Source: Oceanobacillus limi
GTDB lineage: Bacteria > Bacillota > Bacilli > Bacillales > Amphibacillaceae
Assembly: GCF_900111445.1 (NCBI RefSeq)
Contig: NZ_FOHE01000001.1
Coordinates: forward strand, 62,001 to 126,000
Direction: 5' to 3'
Length of the DNA: 64,000 nt
A model generated the notes under the pieces. It was not told where the DNA came from. It saw only the letters and a program-made list of their open reading frames with translations, and did no database searches. Of the stretch, positions 25,755 through 34,424 are shown piece by piece. Each line of letters starts with the position of its first letter. The stretch's first letter is position 1. The translations under genes were made by a program, and so were the position numbers.

Positions 25755-25926
25755 TAAATTTTCTTTTCTAGAATTGCTGAAGATGAAGTAGGCAATATGA
25801 ATTTCAAATGGAGGGGATAATATGTACCGAAAGATAATAGTATTAATTTAAACTAGATATGCAATCAATGGTTGATATTAAACAAAAAGGTTAGGTTAAG
25901 AAGTAAAAAAACTTAGGGGGATACAA

Positions 25927-26259
25927 TTGCAAAAGTGCGAGAAATGTCATACAAAATTTAAATGGATAGATATTTATAGATCAGTTTGGAAATCAACTAA
26001 TAAAAAAACAATAGTGCATTGTAGGCAATGTGAAACCGAGCATATTATCAATATAGCATCCAGAATAATAAATGGATTTATTGCGTTTGTAACGGTATTT
26101 ACTAGTTCCTATTTGGTATTTTTTCGTTTCGATATTTATGGGCTTCTTTCCTTTTTCTCATTTATCTTAGTACAGCTGGTTTTAATGGCTCTTGTCTTTA
26201 CAATAACACCTTTCCTATTTAAGTTTCACTCCAAATATCATTCTAATTATAAGGTGTAA
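25927..26259 (+). CDS. Zinc-ribbon membrane protein (TIGR04104-like)
   Basis: 110 residues. An N-terminal ribbon CEKCHTKFKWIDIYRSVWKS and VHCRQCETEHIIN gives CxxC...CxxC with about 30 residues between, as in the cxxc-20-cxxc family of Bacilli. Two membrane helices follow at about 45-65 and 72-97. TTG start with GGGGGAT upstream. The role is unknown; it is likely a small inner-membrane protein with a cytosolic zinc site. Confidence 0.75.
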   Translation: MQKCEKCHTKFKWIDIYRSVWKSTNKKTIVHCRQCETEHIINIASRIINGFIAFVTVFTSSYLVFFRFDIYGLLSFFSFILVQLVLMALVFTITPFLFKFHSKYHSNYKV

Positions 26260-26368
26260 AATGAAGGAATTCTTCTTTTTCATCTTTAATGGAATAGGGA
26301 GAATGGCTAGTTCAACTATAGAGACATTTTAGCGAAAAGTTACTACATAACAGAAAGCTGGGATCGAA

Positions 26369-26512
26369 TTGGAATTACTGATTTTTGGATTTCTATTTGC
26401 TGTTTTATTTGCAATATATGATGCAATAAGGAAAGTTAACAACAATATCCTTGCGCAGACCGAGGAGTTAAAAAAGATACGTGAAGAATTAAACGATAAT
26501 AGGAAGAAGTAA
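26369..26512 (+). CDS. Small membrane protein with charged tail (47 aa)
   Basis: TTG start behind CTGGGAT. MELLIFGFLFAVLFAIYDAI is a single membrane helix, followed by KVNNNILAQTEELKKIREEL, a charged helix likely to form a coiled coil. A second gene of the same architecture occurs at 52655. Too short for ordinary gene calling. Confidence 0.6.
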   Translation: MELLIFGFLFAVLFAIYDAIRKVNNNILAQTEELKKIREELNDNRKK

Positions 26513-26580
26513 GTATTATGTCGGTGAAGTTTTTTGCAAACGGGTTTCGTTACCTACCACAAACATTACAATATATAAGA

Positions 26581-26628
26581 AATTGACTATTAAATTGTGT
26601 GCTAATTTGGTAGTCAATTTTTGTTTTT
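26581..26628 (+). terminator. Terminator
   Basis: AATTGACTA at 26581-26589 pairs with TAGTCAATT at 26611-26619, followed by TTTGTTTTT. It follows the 47-residue membrane protein. Confidence 0.7.
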
Positions 26629-26811
26629 ATTCGTCTGAATTTTACAATAGATTGTGATGAATATGTTAAAATAAATGTAGAGTTTATGAGACTTTGTTCT
26701 TTAACTGACGTGGCAGAAGCGGTGAAGAAGATATGCCAAATTACATAAATAAAAATGTGTTGAATTTCAGTTGTATTCAAAAAAAGTTGTTGGAAGGGCT
26801 GTGTTAAATAA

Positions 26812-27249
26812 ATGACCATAAGAAAACCGAATGAGTTAGAAATTGAAAAGATATTAACACATTCTCCCCAATCTATATTTGAGGGAACTTTAGGTGAAGC
26901 AAAAGCAACGATTGATAAAGCAAAACAACTGGTAGAACCTCTTTTAAGGAAGGGGAGTTATTATTTAATATCAACGGAAAACAATGTTATTACGGGTTGG
27001 ATTCTTATAGGTGGAAGTAAAGACCAGTTTTCGAATAAGACAATTGGATTTATTTATGAATTGTTTGTTTTAGATGAATACAGAGGTAGAGGTATCTCAA
27101 AACAATTGATTAAAGCTGGTGTAGAACAACTAAAAAAAGAAGGATACCTCGAAGTACGTTTAAGCGTATTTGAAGGAAATCAAGCAATTAAGATATATGA
27201 GAGTATGGGCTTTAAAAACAGAACAATTACGATGAGTATCTCATTATAA
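26812..27249 (+). CDS. GNAT family N-acetyltransferase
   Basis: 145 residues. The acetyl-CoA loop is DEYRGRGISKQLIKAGVEQL (RGRGIS) and the C-terminal strand/helix is NQAIKIYESMGFKNRTIT. The N-terminal MTIRKPNELEIEKIL is standard for the fold. ATG preceded by GGAAGGGCT at slightly long spacing. Substrate unknown. Confidence 0.85.
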   Translation: MTIRKPNELEIEKILTHSPQSIFEGTLGEAKATIDKAKQLVEPLLRKGSYYLISTENNVITGWILIGGSKDQFSNKTIGFIYELFVLDEYRGRGISKQLIKAGVEQLKKEGYLEVRLSVFEGNQAIKIYESMGFKNRTITMSISL

Positions 27250-27422
27250 GTAGTCTTGTTTCATTAGTAACCCGTGCAAACCAAAAGATTGATATTTTAA
27301 TAAGGAAATAGAAGATATTTGCTAAATTGTTTCTTATTCAATCTTATCATCTATGTTCAATAAAACTTTTTACAACACTCACTCGTATATACTAATAAAT
27401 AAATTGGAAAGGGGTTACCATT

Positions 27423-27848
27423 ATGAAAAAACGGTTTATTTTTCTATTGCTCATATTTGTACTTTTATTATCGGCTTGTAACAATAGCGATGGATTATTT
27501 GGAAAAACTTTTGATGTTAGTGTTAGATCGTCACTTAATAATCCTGAAAAATTTGACGCGATAATGACCTTAGAATTTTCAGATGGGAATCTAGTGAAAA
27601 ATACGAGGGGGTATGAAGAGGGTACCTATGAGTGGAAAGAAGATGAGCTTGTACTTTTATCTGAAAATGAAAACGAGAACTTAGAATTTATATTTACAGT
27701 TAAAGAAAGTGATAAAGAATTCAGTAAGTATTCAGCAGTAATTAGTGATATTGTTTATGAAATGACTAATCCGGATAAAATAAGCCACTTACAAAATTTA
27801 TTTTCTAAATTCGATAAAGAACGGACATACGAATTCATAACAAAATAG
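27423..27848 (+). CDS. Putative lipoprotein
   Basis: 141 residues. MKKRFIFLLLIFVLLLSAC is a lipoprotein signal with LSAC lipobox at residue 19. The mature part (GYEEGTYEWKEDELVLLSEN) resembles lipocalin-like small lipoproteins that report on envelope state, but no function is assigned. AAAGGGG precedes the ATG. Confidence 0.72.
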   Translation: MKKRFIFLLLIFVLLLSACNNSDGLFGKTFDVSVRSSLNNPEKFDAIMTLEFSDGNLVKNTRGYEEGTYEWKEDELVLLSENENENLEFIFTVKESDKEFSKYSAVISDIVYEMTNPDKISHLQNLFSKFDKERTYEFITK

Positions 27849-27961
27849 AAAACTAACCTATCTAAGTGAAACTTCAGTAATGAACGATTTGGTGCTTTCG
27901 TAGAACAAACTAACTCTGCTAATATGTCGTAAACGGGAAAGTAATAGATGGGAGGGGTATT

Positions 27962-28150
27962 TTGTATTATCAAGATTTTAACACAATCATATTAAGTATA
28001 TTCCCTTTGTGGGCGGTCTTTCTCCTCTTCCAAAGATTGATACATGGTTATGGTAATAAAGGTAATTGGAAGAAAGATACTATTCTCACTTTTATTCAAT
28101 CTGTTGTTGTTATATTTATTGTTCTTCCTATTCTAACTAACTTAAATTAA
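27962..28150 (+). CDS. Small membrane protein (62 aa)
   Basis: TTG start with GGAGGGG at good spacing. Two hydrophobic segments at about 7-24 (TIILSIFPLWAVFLLF) and 42-58 (ILTFIQSVVVIFIVLPIL) joined by a basic loop GYGNKGNWKK. Not recognised. Confidence 0.65.
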   Translation: MYYQDFNTIILSIFPLWAVFLLFQRLIHGYGNKGNWKKDTILTFIQSVVVIFIVLPILTNLN

Positions 28151-28196
28151 TAGATTATAACTTATAAATACTAAAATTTATCTTTTAACTAAGGAG

Positions 28197-28223
28197 TGCG
28201 TTTATTCAAGAAGGATTAACACT
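28197..28223. repeat. Small imperfect inverted repeat, copy 3
   Basis: TGCGTTTATTCAAGAAGGAT followed by TAACACT, same family as 22561 and 24696. It ends exactly where the glyoxalase remnant begins. Confidence 0.55.
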
Positions 28224-28225
28224 AA

Positions 28226-28326
28226 TTAGAGAAGTTGTTTTCTACACCATATGGAAGTAGAAAGTTTACAATTCTTGATTTAGATGGAAATGAATTGGGA
28301 TTTGTACAAGATAATATTTCTGATTA
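28226..28326 (+). pseudogene. C-terminal remnant of a VOC/glyoxalase gene
   Basis: The frame reads LEKLFSTPYGSRKFTILDLD followed by GNELGFVQDN and a stop at 28324. YGSR-x-F and D-x-DGN-x-L-x-F are the typical end of a glyoxalase/bleomycin-resistance domain. The preceding 5' two thirds are missing and replaced by the inverted repeat. Confidence 0.6.
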
Positions 28327-28394
28327 GAATCTTTTTCTCAACTAAAGAGTAGTTTTATTTAACAGGAAAATATTTAAAAAGGGGATGAGAAAGC

Positions 28395-28598
28395 ATGCCA
28401 AAGGTTTTAAAAATAATGTTATTTTGGACGCTCGTATTTCCAACCATCATTACTATCTTTCGTATAATTACAGATTATATTTTAGGCAAGGAAATTGAAA
28501 TGCTATCATACTCTGCAGTTTTCTTAGGTATAGCTGCTGCGGGATTGATTTTTGCCGGACCATTAAATTATTTAATATCTAAATCCAAAGAAGATTAA
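28395..28598 (+). CDS. Small membrane protein (67 aa)
   Basis: ATG behind AAGGGGATGAG. Two hydrophobic segments at about 8-28 (MLFWTLVFPTIITIFRI) and 38-58 (YSAVFLGIAAAGLIFAGPLN), with a charged C-terminus SKSKED. Not recognised. Confidence 0.65.
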   Translation: MPKVLKIMLFWTLVFPTIITIFRIITDYILGKEIEMLSYSAVFLGIAAAGLIFAGPLNYLISKSKED

Positions 28599-28996
28599 AT
28601 TTGCTTAATAACACTGTCTCTATCATCAAAAGTTCAGCCCCCACAGACTTTCTTCTTATAACCCTTTCTTGTTCATTAATGAGCAAACTTTAACGCCTAA
28701 TAAAGGCCACCTAAAAAAAGTAAAACATTAGATTAGAAATTCATGGAAAACGATTATCATTTCAAAAAGTTGTCACAAAAGTAATACGGGCGATGAGTGT
28801 CAAATGGAATTAAATGCCTAATATGGTGCCGTTTGTTTCCTTATGACATAAAATATCCACACCTTCTTGACTAATTTGTGAAATCTTTCTCAAACTATTG
28901 TATTTTCCTTGGGAGAATAATAGTATATATAAGGATTTTAGTTATAAATTTTCGGGAACATGTTATATATACGCAACTTAGGAGAGGGGTAACGAC
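28599..28996. other. Leader region of the qox operon
   Basis: 398 bp without a gene. An AATAATAGTATATATAAGG stretch at about 28914-28933 could supply a -10 element. No terminator or riboswitch was recognised. Confidence 0.4.
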
Positions 28997-29941
28997 ATGA
29001 AACTCAAATGGATTTTGTTATCACTATTTATCACTATATCCACAGTGTTAATAGGGTGTGAACCGGTCCTTGTTTTGGATCCAAAGGGTCCACAAGCGGA
29101 GACGACAGCAAATGTTATTTGGTTATCGATCGCAACAATGGCCTTTATTGTAATTGTTGTCTTTGTGCTTTTAGTGATTATTTTAGTCAAGTATCGCGCA
29201 TCGAAACAACGTGAAGATTATGAGCCTCCACATATCGAGGGAAATCATATTTTAGAAGGAATTATCGTTGGAATTCCTGTGTTAATCATCATTTTCCTTT
29301 CGATTGTATCGGTGAAGTCAACGTATGAAGTCGAGTCTGTACCTGAAGGGTATGAAGATCAGGAACCACTTGTCATTTACGCTTCATCTTCGAATTGGAA
29401 ATGGCATTTTAGTTATCCAGAACAAGATATTGAAACGGTCAACTATGTGTTTATACCTACCGATCGTCGGGTCGAGTTTAGACTGTATTCATTTGGACCA
29501 ATTACTAGTTTTTGGATTCCACAGCTTGCTGGGCAAAAATATGCCATGGCAGACATGGTAACAACGATCCATCTAGCAGCGGAAGCGCCTGGGGAATACA
29601 TGGGTCGTAACGCAAACTTCAGTGGAGAAGGGTTTGCCGAAAATATATTTAATGTTACCGCCTTGTCGCATGATGAATTTAATACGTGGGTAGATGAGAT
29701 CCATGCTACGGCAGAACCTCTCACAGAAGAAACATTTGATAGATTATTAGAACCAGGGCATCTTGGGCAAATGACTTTTACAGGAACACATTTAGAGTTC
29801 TCACCGGCTCCTGAGGGAGAACATGGTGGACACAATCATGGTCCAAGTGAATCATCAGATATGGAACATGATCATTCAGACCATGACGATCATGGTGGAA
29901 ATGACGATCACGGAGAGCATGATCATGATAGCCATGAATAG
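28997..29941 (+). CDS. qoxA: Cytochrome aa3 quinol oxidase subunit II
   Basis: 314 residues. The lipoprotein signal ends in IGC (about residue 21), then VLDPKGPQAE, two membrane helices (about 40-62 and 87-108), and the cupredoxin domain with WKWHFSYPEQDIETVNYVFI, FWIPQLAGQKYAMADM and YMGRNANFSGEGF. No CuA cysteines are present, as expected for a quinol oxidase. The last 40 residues are extremely His- and Asp-rich (HGGHNHG ... HDHSDHDDHGG), an extension beyond typical B. subtilis QoxA and a likely metal-binding tail. GAGAGGGG precedes the ATG. First gene of qoxABCD. Confidence 0.95.
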   Translation: MKLKWILLSLFITISTVLIGCEPVLVLDPKGPQAETTANVIWLSIATMAFIVIVVFVLLVIILVKYRASKQREDYEPPHIEGNHILEGIIVGIPVLIIIFLSIVSVKSTYEVESVPEGYEDQEPLVIYASSSNWKWHFSYPEQDIETVNYVFIPTDRRVEFRLYSFGPITSFWIPQLAGQKYAMADMVTTIHLAAEAPGEYMGRNANFSGEGFAENIFNVTALSHDEFNTWVDEIHATAEPLTEETFDRLLEPGHLGQMTFTGTHLEFSPAPEGEHGGHNHGPSESSDMEHDHSDHDDHGGNDDHGEHDHDSHE

Positions 29942-30000
29942 TTTTTCGAGTTTGAGCAGCGAGATGGACGAAATACGGAACCTCGAAAGGAGTATGGAAC

Positions 30001-31950
30001 ATGGAATTTTTTGATAGATTCGCCGTCCCACATCCGAGTCCATTGATTTATGCGTCAATGGTAGCGATTGGGCTTACCGTAATTGCGATTTTCTTAGGTA
30101 TTACCTATTTCAAAAAATGGGGCTATCTATGGCGCGAGTGGTTAACAACGGTTGACCATAAGCGAATCGGGATTATGTATATTATTTCAGCATTGCTGAT
30201 GCTTTTCCGTGGTGGTGCAGACGCTGTTATGATGCGCTTGCAAACCTCGGTTCCAGATAATGCATTTTTAGATGCACAGCATTATAATGAAGTTTTTACA
30301 ACGCACGGGGTTGTTATGATTTTCTTCATGGCAATGGCGTTTGTCATTGGGTTAATGAACTTCGTAGTTCCACTTCAAATTGGAGCACGAGACGTAGCAT
30401 TTCCGCGTCTGAACGCGATTAGCTTCTGGTTGTATTTTGCTGGAGCAATGCTATTTAATATTTCCTTTGTTGTTGGTGGATCACCAGATGCAGGGTGGAC
30501 GAATTATTATCCACTTGCAAGTACAGATTTTAGTACCTCTGTAGGTATCAACTACTATAATTGGGCATTGCAGATTTCTGGAATTGGTACCCTAATGACA
30601 GGGATTAACTTTATTGTTACGATCCTAAAAATGAGAGCACCGGGCATGAAGTTAATGAAAATGCCAATGTTTACATGGTCTTCTCTAATTACAAATATTA
30701 TTATTGTATTTGCTTTTCCGGTCTTAACCATTGCCCTACTAATGGGTACGTTTGACCGTCAATTTGGAACGAACTTCTTTACTTCGGTAAATGGTGGAAT
30801 GGACATGATGTGGGCCAACCTATTTTGGGTTTGGGGACATCCAGAGGTGTACATTTTGATTTTACCGGCATTTGGTATTTACAGTGAGATCATATCAACG
30901 TTCTCCAGTCGTAATTTATATGGATATAAATCAATGGTAGGATCCATGGCGATCATATCCCTATTATCCTTCTTGGTTTGGGTACACCATTTCTTTACGA
31001 TGGGGCATGGAGCACTGACAAATAGTATTTTCTCTATCACAACGATGGCGATTGCAGTGCCAACGGGGATTAAAATCTTTAACTGGCTTCTCACCATGTG
31101 GAAAGGGAAGATCAGGTTTACCGTTCCAATGCTTTACTCGGTTGCCTTTATTCCACTGTTTACAATTGGTGGGGTTACAGGGGTTATGCTTGCCATGGCA
31201 AGTGCTGACTACCAATACCATAATACGATGTTCTTGGTAGCTCACTTCCACAATGTAATTATTCCAGGTGTTGTCTTTGCGATGTTAGCAGGATTAACTT
31301 ACTGGTGGCCGAAAATGTTTGGATTTATGCTGAATGAAAAAATTGGGAAATGGGCATTTTGGAATTTAGCGATTGGATTCTGTCTAGCATTCTTCCCAAT
31401 GTACATTACGGGATTAGACGGTCAGGCGCGACGTATGTACACGTATTCGGAAGCGACAGGATTTGGGCCGTTAAACATGCTTTCCTTCGCAGGTGCTGCG
31501 ATCATGGCCATCGGTTTTGCTCTTATTGTGTATAACGTGTATTATAGCTTCCGTCATGCGCCAAGAAATGTTGGGGATGATCCGTGGGATGCACGTACTT
31601 TGGAATGGGCTACACATAACCCAGTTCCGCATTACAACTTTGCGGTAACACCACAGGTTAATTCATCCCAGGCTTTATGGGATTCGAAAAAACATGGTTA
31701 TCAACTATTCAAGCATGATTTAACAGAAATTCATATGCCGAATAATAGCGGTGCACCGATTATTTTGGCAGGTTTATTCTTTATCTTTGGATTCTCGTTT
31801 GTCTTCTTTATTTGGCCAGGTGTCATCGTTTCCGGCATAGCTATATTAGCTTGTCTGGCATATCGTAGCTTTGAAAAAGATGATGGTTACCATATCCCAG
31901 TAAAGGAAATTAAAGAAACAGAAGAAAAATTTGGAGGTGCTAAGAAATGA
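30001..31950 (+). CDS. qoxB: Cytochrome aa3 quinol oxidase subunit I
   Basis: 649 residues, about 15 membrane helices. It holds heme a, heme a3 and CuB and reduces O2 while pumping protons. Ligand motifs are TTHGVVMIFF (helix II), FWVWGHPEVYILILP with His and the cross-linked Tyr (helix VI), VHHFFTMG (helix VII) and VAHFHNVII (helix X). The substrate is menaquinol in these bacteria. It overlaps the next gene by four bases. Confidence 0.97.
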   Translation: MEFFDRFAVPHPSPLIYASMVAIGLTVIAIFLGITYFKKWGYLWREWLTTVDHKRIGIMYIISALLMLFRGGADAVMMRLQTSVPDNAFLDAQHYNEVFTTHGVVMIFFMAMAFVIGLMNFVVPLQIGARDVAFPRLNAISFWLYFAGAMLFNISFVVGGSPDAGWTNYYPLASTDFSTSVGINYYNWALQISGIGTLMTGINFIVTILKMRAPGMKLMKMPMFTWSSLITNIIIVFAFPVLTIALLMGTFDRQFGTNFFTSVNGGMDMMWANLFWVWGHPEVYILILPAFGIYSEIISTFSSRNLYGYKSMVGSMAIISLLSFLVWVHHFFTMGHGALTNSIFSITTMAIAVPTGIKIFNWLLTMWKGKIRFTVPMLYSVAFIPLFTIGGVTGVMLAMASADYQYHNTMFLVAHFHNVIIPGVVFAMLAGLTYWWPKMFGFMLNEKIGKWAFWNLAIGFCLAFFPMYITGLDGQARRMYTYSEATGFGPLNMLSFAGAAIMAIGFALIVYNVYYSFRHAPRNVGDDPWDARTLEWATHNPVPHYNFAVTPQVNSSQALWDSKKHGYQLFKHDLTEIHMPNNSGAPIILAGLFFIFGFSFVFFIWPGVIVSGIAILACLAYRSFEKDDGYHIPVKEIKETEEKFGGAKK

Positions 31951-32543
31951 AGATAGATCACTCGCAGCCTCTTGAATATAGCACCGGACAAAATCAGATG
32001 AATATTTTAGGATTCTGGATTTTCCTTGGTGCAGAGATTATGCTTTTTGCGACTTTGTTTACTTCCTATTTCGTCTACGAAGATCGGATTGGAAGTGGCC
32101 CTGCAGGAGCAGAAATCTTTGGAATTACACCGGTTCTATTTGAAACGTTTATCCTTTTGACAAGTAGCTTTACGATTGGGCTTGCCATTCATGCGATGCG
32201 TATTCAACGGACGAAGGCAATGCTTGTCTTCTTAGGCATTACGCTACTGCTTGGAGCTGCTTTCTTAGGGATTGAAATATATGAGTTTACGCATTACTAT
32301 CATGTGGGTGCTACACTGCAAACGAGTGCATTTACAGCGATCCTGTTGACCACATTAGGAACGCACGGTGCCCACGTAACATTTGGTCTTTTCTGGGGAT
32401 TGTTCATCATTCTGCAAATTAGAAAGCGTGGATTAACTCCAGAAACAGCCAATAAATCGTTTATTTTTTCATTGTATTGGCACTTTCTAGACGTTGTTTG
32501 GATCTTTATCTTCAGCTTCGTTTATTTGAAAGGAATGATGTAA
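31947..32543 (+). CDS. qoxC: Cytochrome aa3 quinol oxidase subunit III
   Basis: 198 residues, five membrane helices. N-terminal LGFWIFLGAEIMLFATLFTS and C-terminal LYWHFLDVVWIFIFSFVYL are subunit III hallmarks, and GTHGAHVTFGLFWG lies between. It stabilises subunit I. The ATG overlaps the qoxB stop and the gene is followed one base later by qoxD. Confidence 0.95.
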   Translation: MKIDHSQPLEYSTGQNQMNILGFWIFLGAEIMLFATLFTSYFVYEDRIGSGPAGAEIFGITPVLFETFILLTSSFTIGLAIHAMRIQRTKAMLVFLGITLLLGAAFLGIEIYEFTHYYHVGATLQTSAFTAILLTTLGTHGAHVTFGLFWGLFIILQIRKRGLTPETANKSFIFSLYWHFLDVVWIFIFSFVYLKGMM

Positions 32544-32544
32544 G

Positions 32545-32829
32545 ATGAAAGAATTATTTCCTTTAAAACAAGTAAATGGATTTGTATTCTCCTTGCTGCT
32601 TACGATAATTGCGCTTAGCGTTTATTTCTTGGATATGTCGTTTGAGTTAGGGATGACCATCCTGCTCGTGACAGCATTTATTCAAGCTACCGTCCAGCTC
32701 GTCGTATTCATGCACGCTGGAGAAAGTGAAGATAAACGTTCGATTTATACGAGTACGCTCTACGGCATTATCATTGCGTTGTTTACTGTATTTGGTTCGT
32801 TATTAGCGATGGTGTGGGGATACTTGTAG
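32545..32829 (+). CDS. qoxD: Cytochrome aa3 quinol oxidase subunit IV
   Basis: 94 residues with three membrane helices (about 10-28, 35-55, 70-92). MKELFPLKQVNGFVFSLLLT and QLVVFMHAGES fit QoxD/CyoD. It begins two bases after qoxC, which makes it the last gene of qoxABCD. The repeat region follows immediately. Confidence 0.93.
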   Translation: MKELFPLKQVNGFVFSLLLTIIALSVYFLDMSFELGMTILLVTAFIQATVQLVVFMHAGESEDKRSIYTSTLYGIIIALFTVFGSLLAMVWGYL

Positions 32830-32837
32830 AAGGTTTG

Positions 32838-33357
32838 GCGGAATGAGGATTTTTCACCGAATGTGGTGAGGGATACGGAAAACCGCTAGCGGAAGCCTTT
32901 TTGCGTAGAATAGCGGAACGAGGATTCATATAGCCTGGTAGGGAGGATCCTCGTTCTGTTATTTTGTATTATTATGGGGTTTGAGGGAGTATATGTAATC
33001 GACATTCCGCTAGTTGGTCAATAGACCGGTGTAATGTGGTGGTTTTGGGTATATAGCGGAATGAGGATCCGGAAAACCGCTCGTGGAAGCCTGTTTGAGT
33101 AGAATAACGGAATGAGGATCCAAACAGCATGGTAGGGAGGATCCTCATTCCGTTATTTTGTATTATTATGGGGTTTGAGGGAGTATATGTAATCGACATT
33201 CCGCTAGTTGGTCAATAGACCGGTGTAATGTGGTGATTTTGGGCATTTAGCGGAATGAGGATCCGGAAAACCGCTCGTGGAAGCTTGTTTGAGTAGAATA
33301 GCGGAACGAGGATCCAAATAGCATGGTAGGGAGGATCCACGTTACGTTATTTTTAAA
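32838..33357. repeat. 194-bp tandem repeat with internal hairpins
   Basis: GGGAGGATCC recurs at 32941, 33135 and 33329, exactly 194 bp apart; the unit holds GCGGAATGAGGATCC and a constant block from GTATTATTATGGGGTTTGAG to GTAATGTGGT. About 2.6 units are present; the first is truncated and the last ends at the distal hairpin. Each unit contains a hairpin of roughly 19 bp, for example ACGGAATGAGGATCC at 33106 pairing with GGATCCTCATTCCGT at 33139, followed by TATTTT. The hairpins probably also terminate qoxABCD. Intact protein coding is absent. Confidence 0.85.
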
Positions 33358-33405
33358 ATAAGGTAGGGATGTGTTTCGGGCCAGAATTCGGATGCCACAA
33401 AAGAA

Positions 33406-33445
33406 AAATCCTAACAAATTCACTTGATGAATTTTGTTAGGATTT
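33406..33445. terminator. Terminator, bidirectional
   Basis: AAATCCTAACAAATT at 33406-33420 pairs with AATTTTGTTAGGATTT at 33430-33445; it ends the minus-strand gene at 33473 and may also stop readthrough from the repeat region. Confidence 0.75.
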
Positions 33446-33472
33446 GATTATATTACCTTCGTTGGATATGAA

Positions 33473-33700
33473 TTAAAGCTTACTCTCGTTTTTATTCCGT
33501 TCCAATACTTCTTCGGTTGCAACTAGAAATAATCCCATGATAAAAATAAATACGCCACCCATAATGGCACCATAACCTATACCTATTACATTAGAGAAAT
33601 CGTTTACAAAACCATAGAAGAATAAAATAGTTCCAATTATTAAGATTGGTACACAAACAAATTTCGTTATATTTAAGATGCGCGGATTTGATGTCATCAT
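33473..33700 (-). CDS. Small membrane protein (75 aa)
   Basis: ATG at 33700 with AAGGAGG seven bases upstream; the TTG at 33706 is too close to it. Two hydrophobic helices at about 12-32 (FVCVPILIIGTILFFYG) and 38-58 (IGYGAIMGGVFIFIMGLFLV), then a charged tail. Not recognised. Confidence 0.72.
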   Translation of the reverse strand: MMTSNPRILNITKFVCVPILIIGTILFFYGFVNDFSNVIGIGYGAIMGGVFIFIMGLFLVATEEVLERNKNESKL

Positions 33701-33855
33701 AATCAATCCTCCTTACTCTATATTATTCATTTCGTACACAAATTTGTCAAATTTATTTTAACATTTTATGAAAAATTGATAAATACCTTGACATATTTAG
33801 TGATGCTAAACTTTTGAATAAATGGGTAACTAGATAAGGAGCTATTTGGTTGTAT

Positions 33856-33892
33856 GAAAAAACCTTCATTCCAAACGTTCGAATGAAGGTTT
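33856..33892 (-). terminator. Terminator of the coiled-coil gene
   Basis: AAACCTTCATTC pairs with GAATGAAGGTTT; on the minus strand a run of T follows. Confidence 0.78.
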
Positions 33893-33925
33893 CTATGTCT
33901 TGGATATTTTGCAGCTAAGGAAGGA

Positions 33926-34237
33926 TTATTGTTGCTGCTCGGTAAGTTGAAGAAGCTTTTCCTCATGATGAGCGAATTTGCCTAACAAAAAATTCGTGGT
34001 TTTTTGTGTTTCAGATAGGTCGCTTCGTATTCCATCCACTTTTCTTTCTAATTGATCAAAACGTTTATCAATCTGCTCAAATCGCTTATCGACTTGGTCA
34101 AATTTTTCATCGATCTGTTCAAACCTTTTATCAATTTGTGCAAACCTATTATCAATTTGTGCGAACTTTTCATCCATTTTCTCTGAATGGATTTTTAATG
34201 CATGTAAAATTTCTTTTAGCATTGTTTCTTGCTCCAT
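33926..34237 (-). CDS. Small coiled-coil protein, paralogue 2 with heptad repeats
   Basis: 103 residues. Starts MEQETMLKEILHALKIHSEK and ends KLLQLTEQQQ like the paralogue at 12490. The middle carries six seven-residue units, for example FAQIDNR, FAQIDKR, FEQIDEK, FDQVDKR, FEQIDKR and FDQLERK, encoded by 21-bp DNA repeats. The units place F and I at core positions, giving a long parallel coiled coil. AGGAGGTG precedes the ATG. The function is unknown; unit number differs between the paralogues. Confidence 0.78.
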   Translation of the reverse strand: MEQETMLKEILHALKIHSEKMDEKFAQIDNRFAQIDKRFEQIDEKFDQVDKRFEQIDKRFDQLERKVDGIRSDLSETQKTTNFLLGKFAHHEEKLLQLTEQQQ

Positions 34238-34302
34238 GTTTTTTCACCTCCTTATATATAGTATAGCTAAACTTGTACCCATTGAAAAGAGGAAATAGAT
34301 TC

Positions 34303-34366
34303 CGGGACAGGGGGACAGGTTTGTTGTCCCAGGATCATTTTTCAGGGGACAGGTTTATTGACCCAA
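34303..34366. repeat. REP-like element
   Basis: GGGACAGGGGGACAGGTTTG ... CCC, followed after 14 bp by a second, diverged half (GGGGACAGGTTTATTGACCC). Same family as 40983. Confidence 0.8.
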
Positions 34367-34424
34367 GGTTCATTTTAAACAATGATATACCTTTAAAAAT
34401 ACTTCCAACGTCTGTGCTTTAAGC

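Noticed and set aside
29443-30058. Minus-strand and other-frame ORFs in the qoxA tail
   Set aside because: Shadows of the His/Asp-rich coding sequence; the plus-strand qoxA frame is clear.
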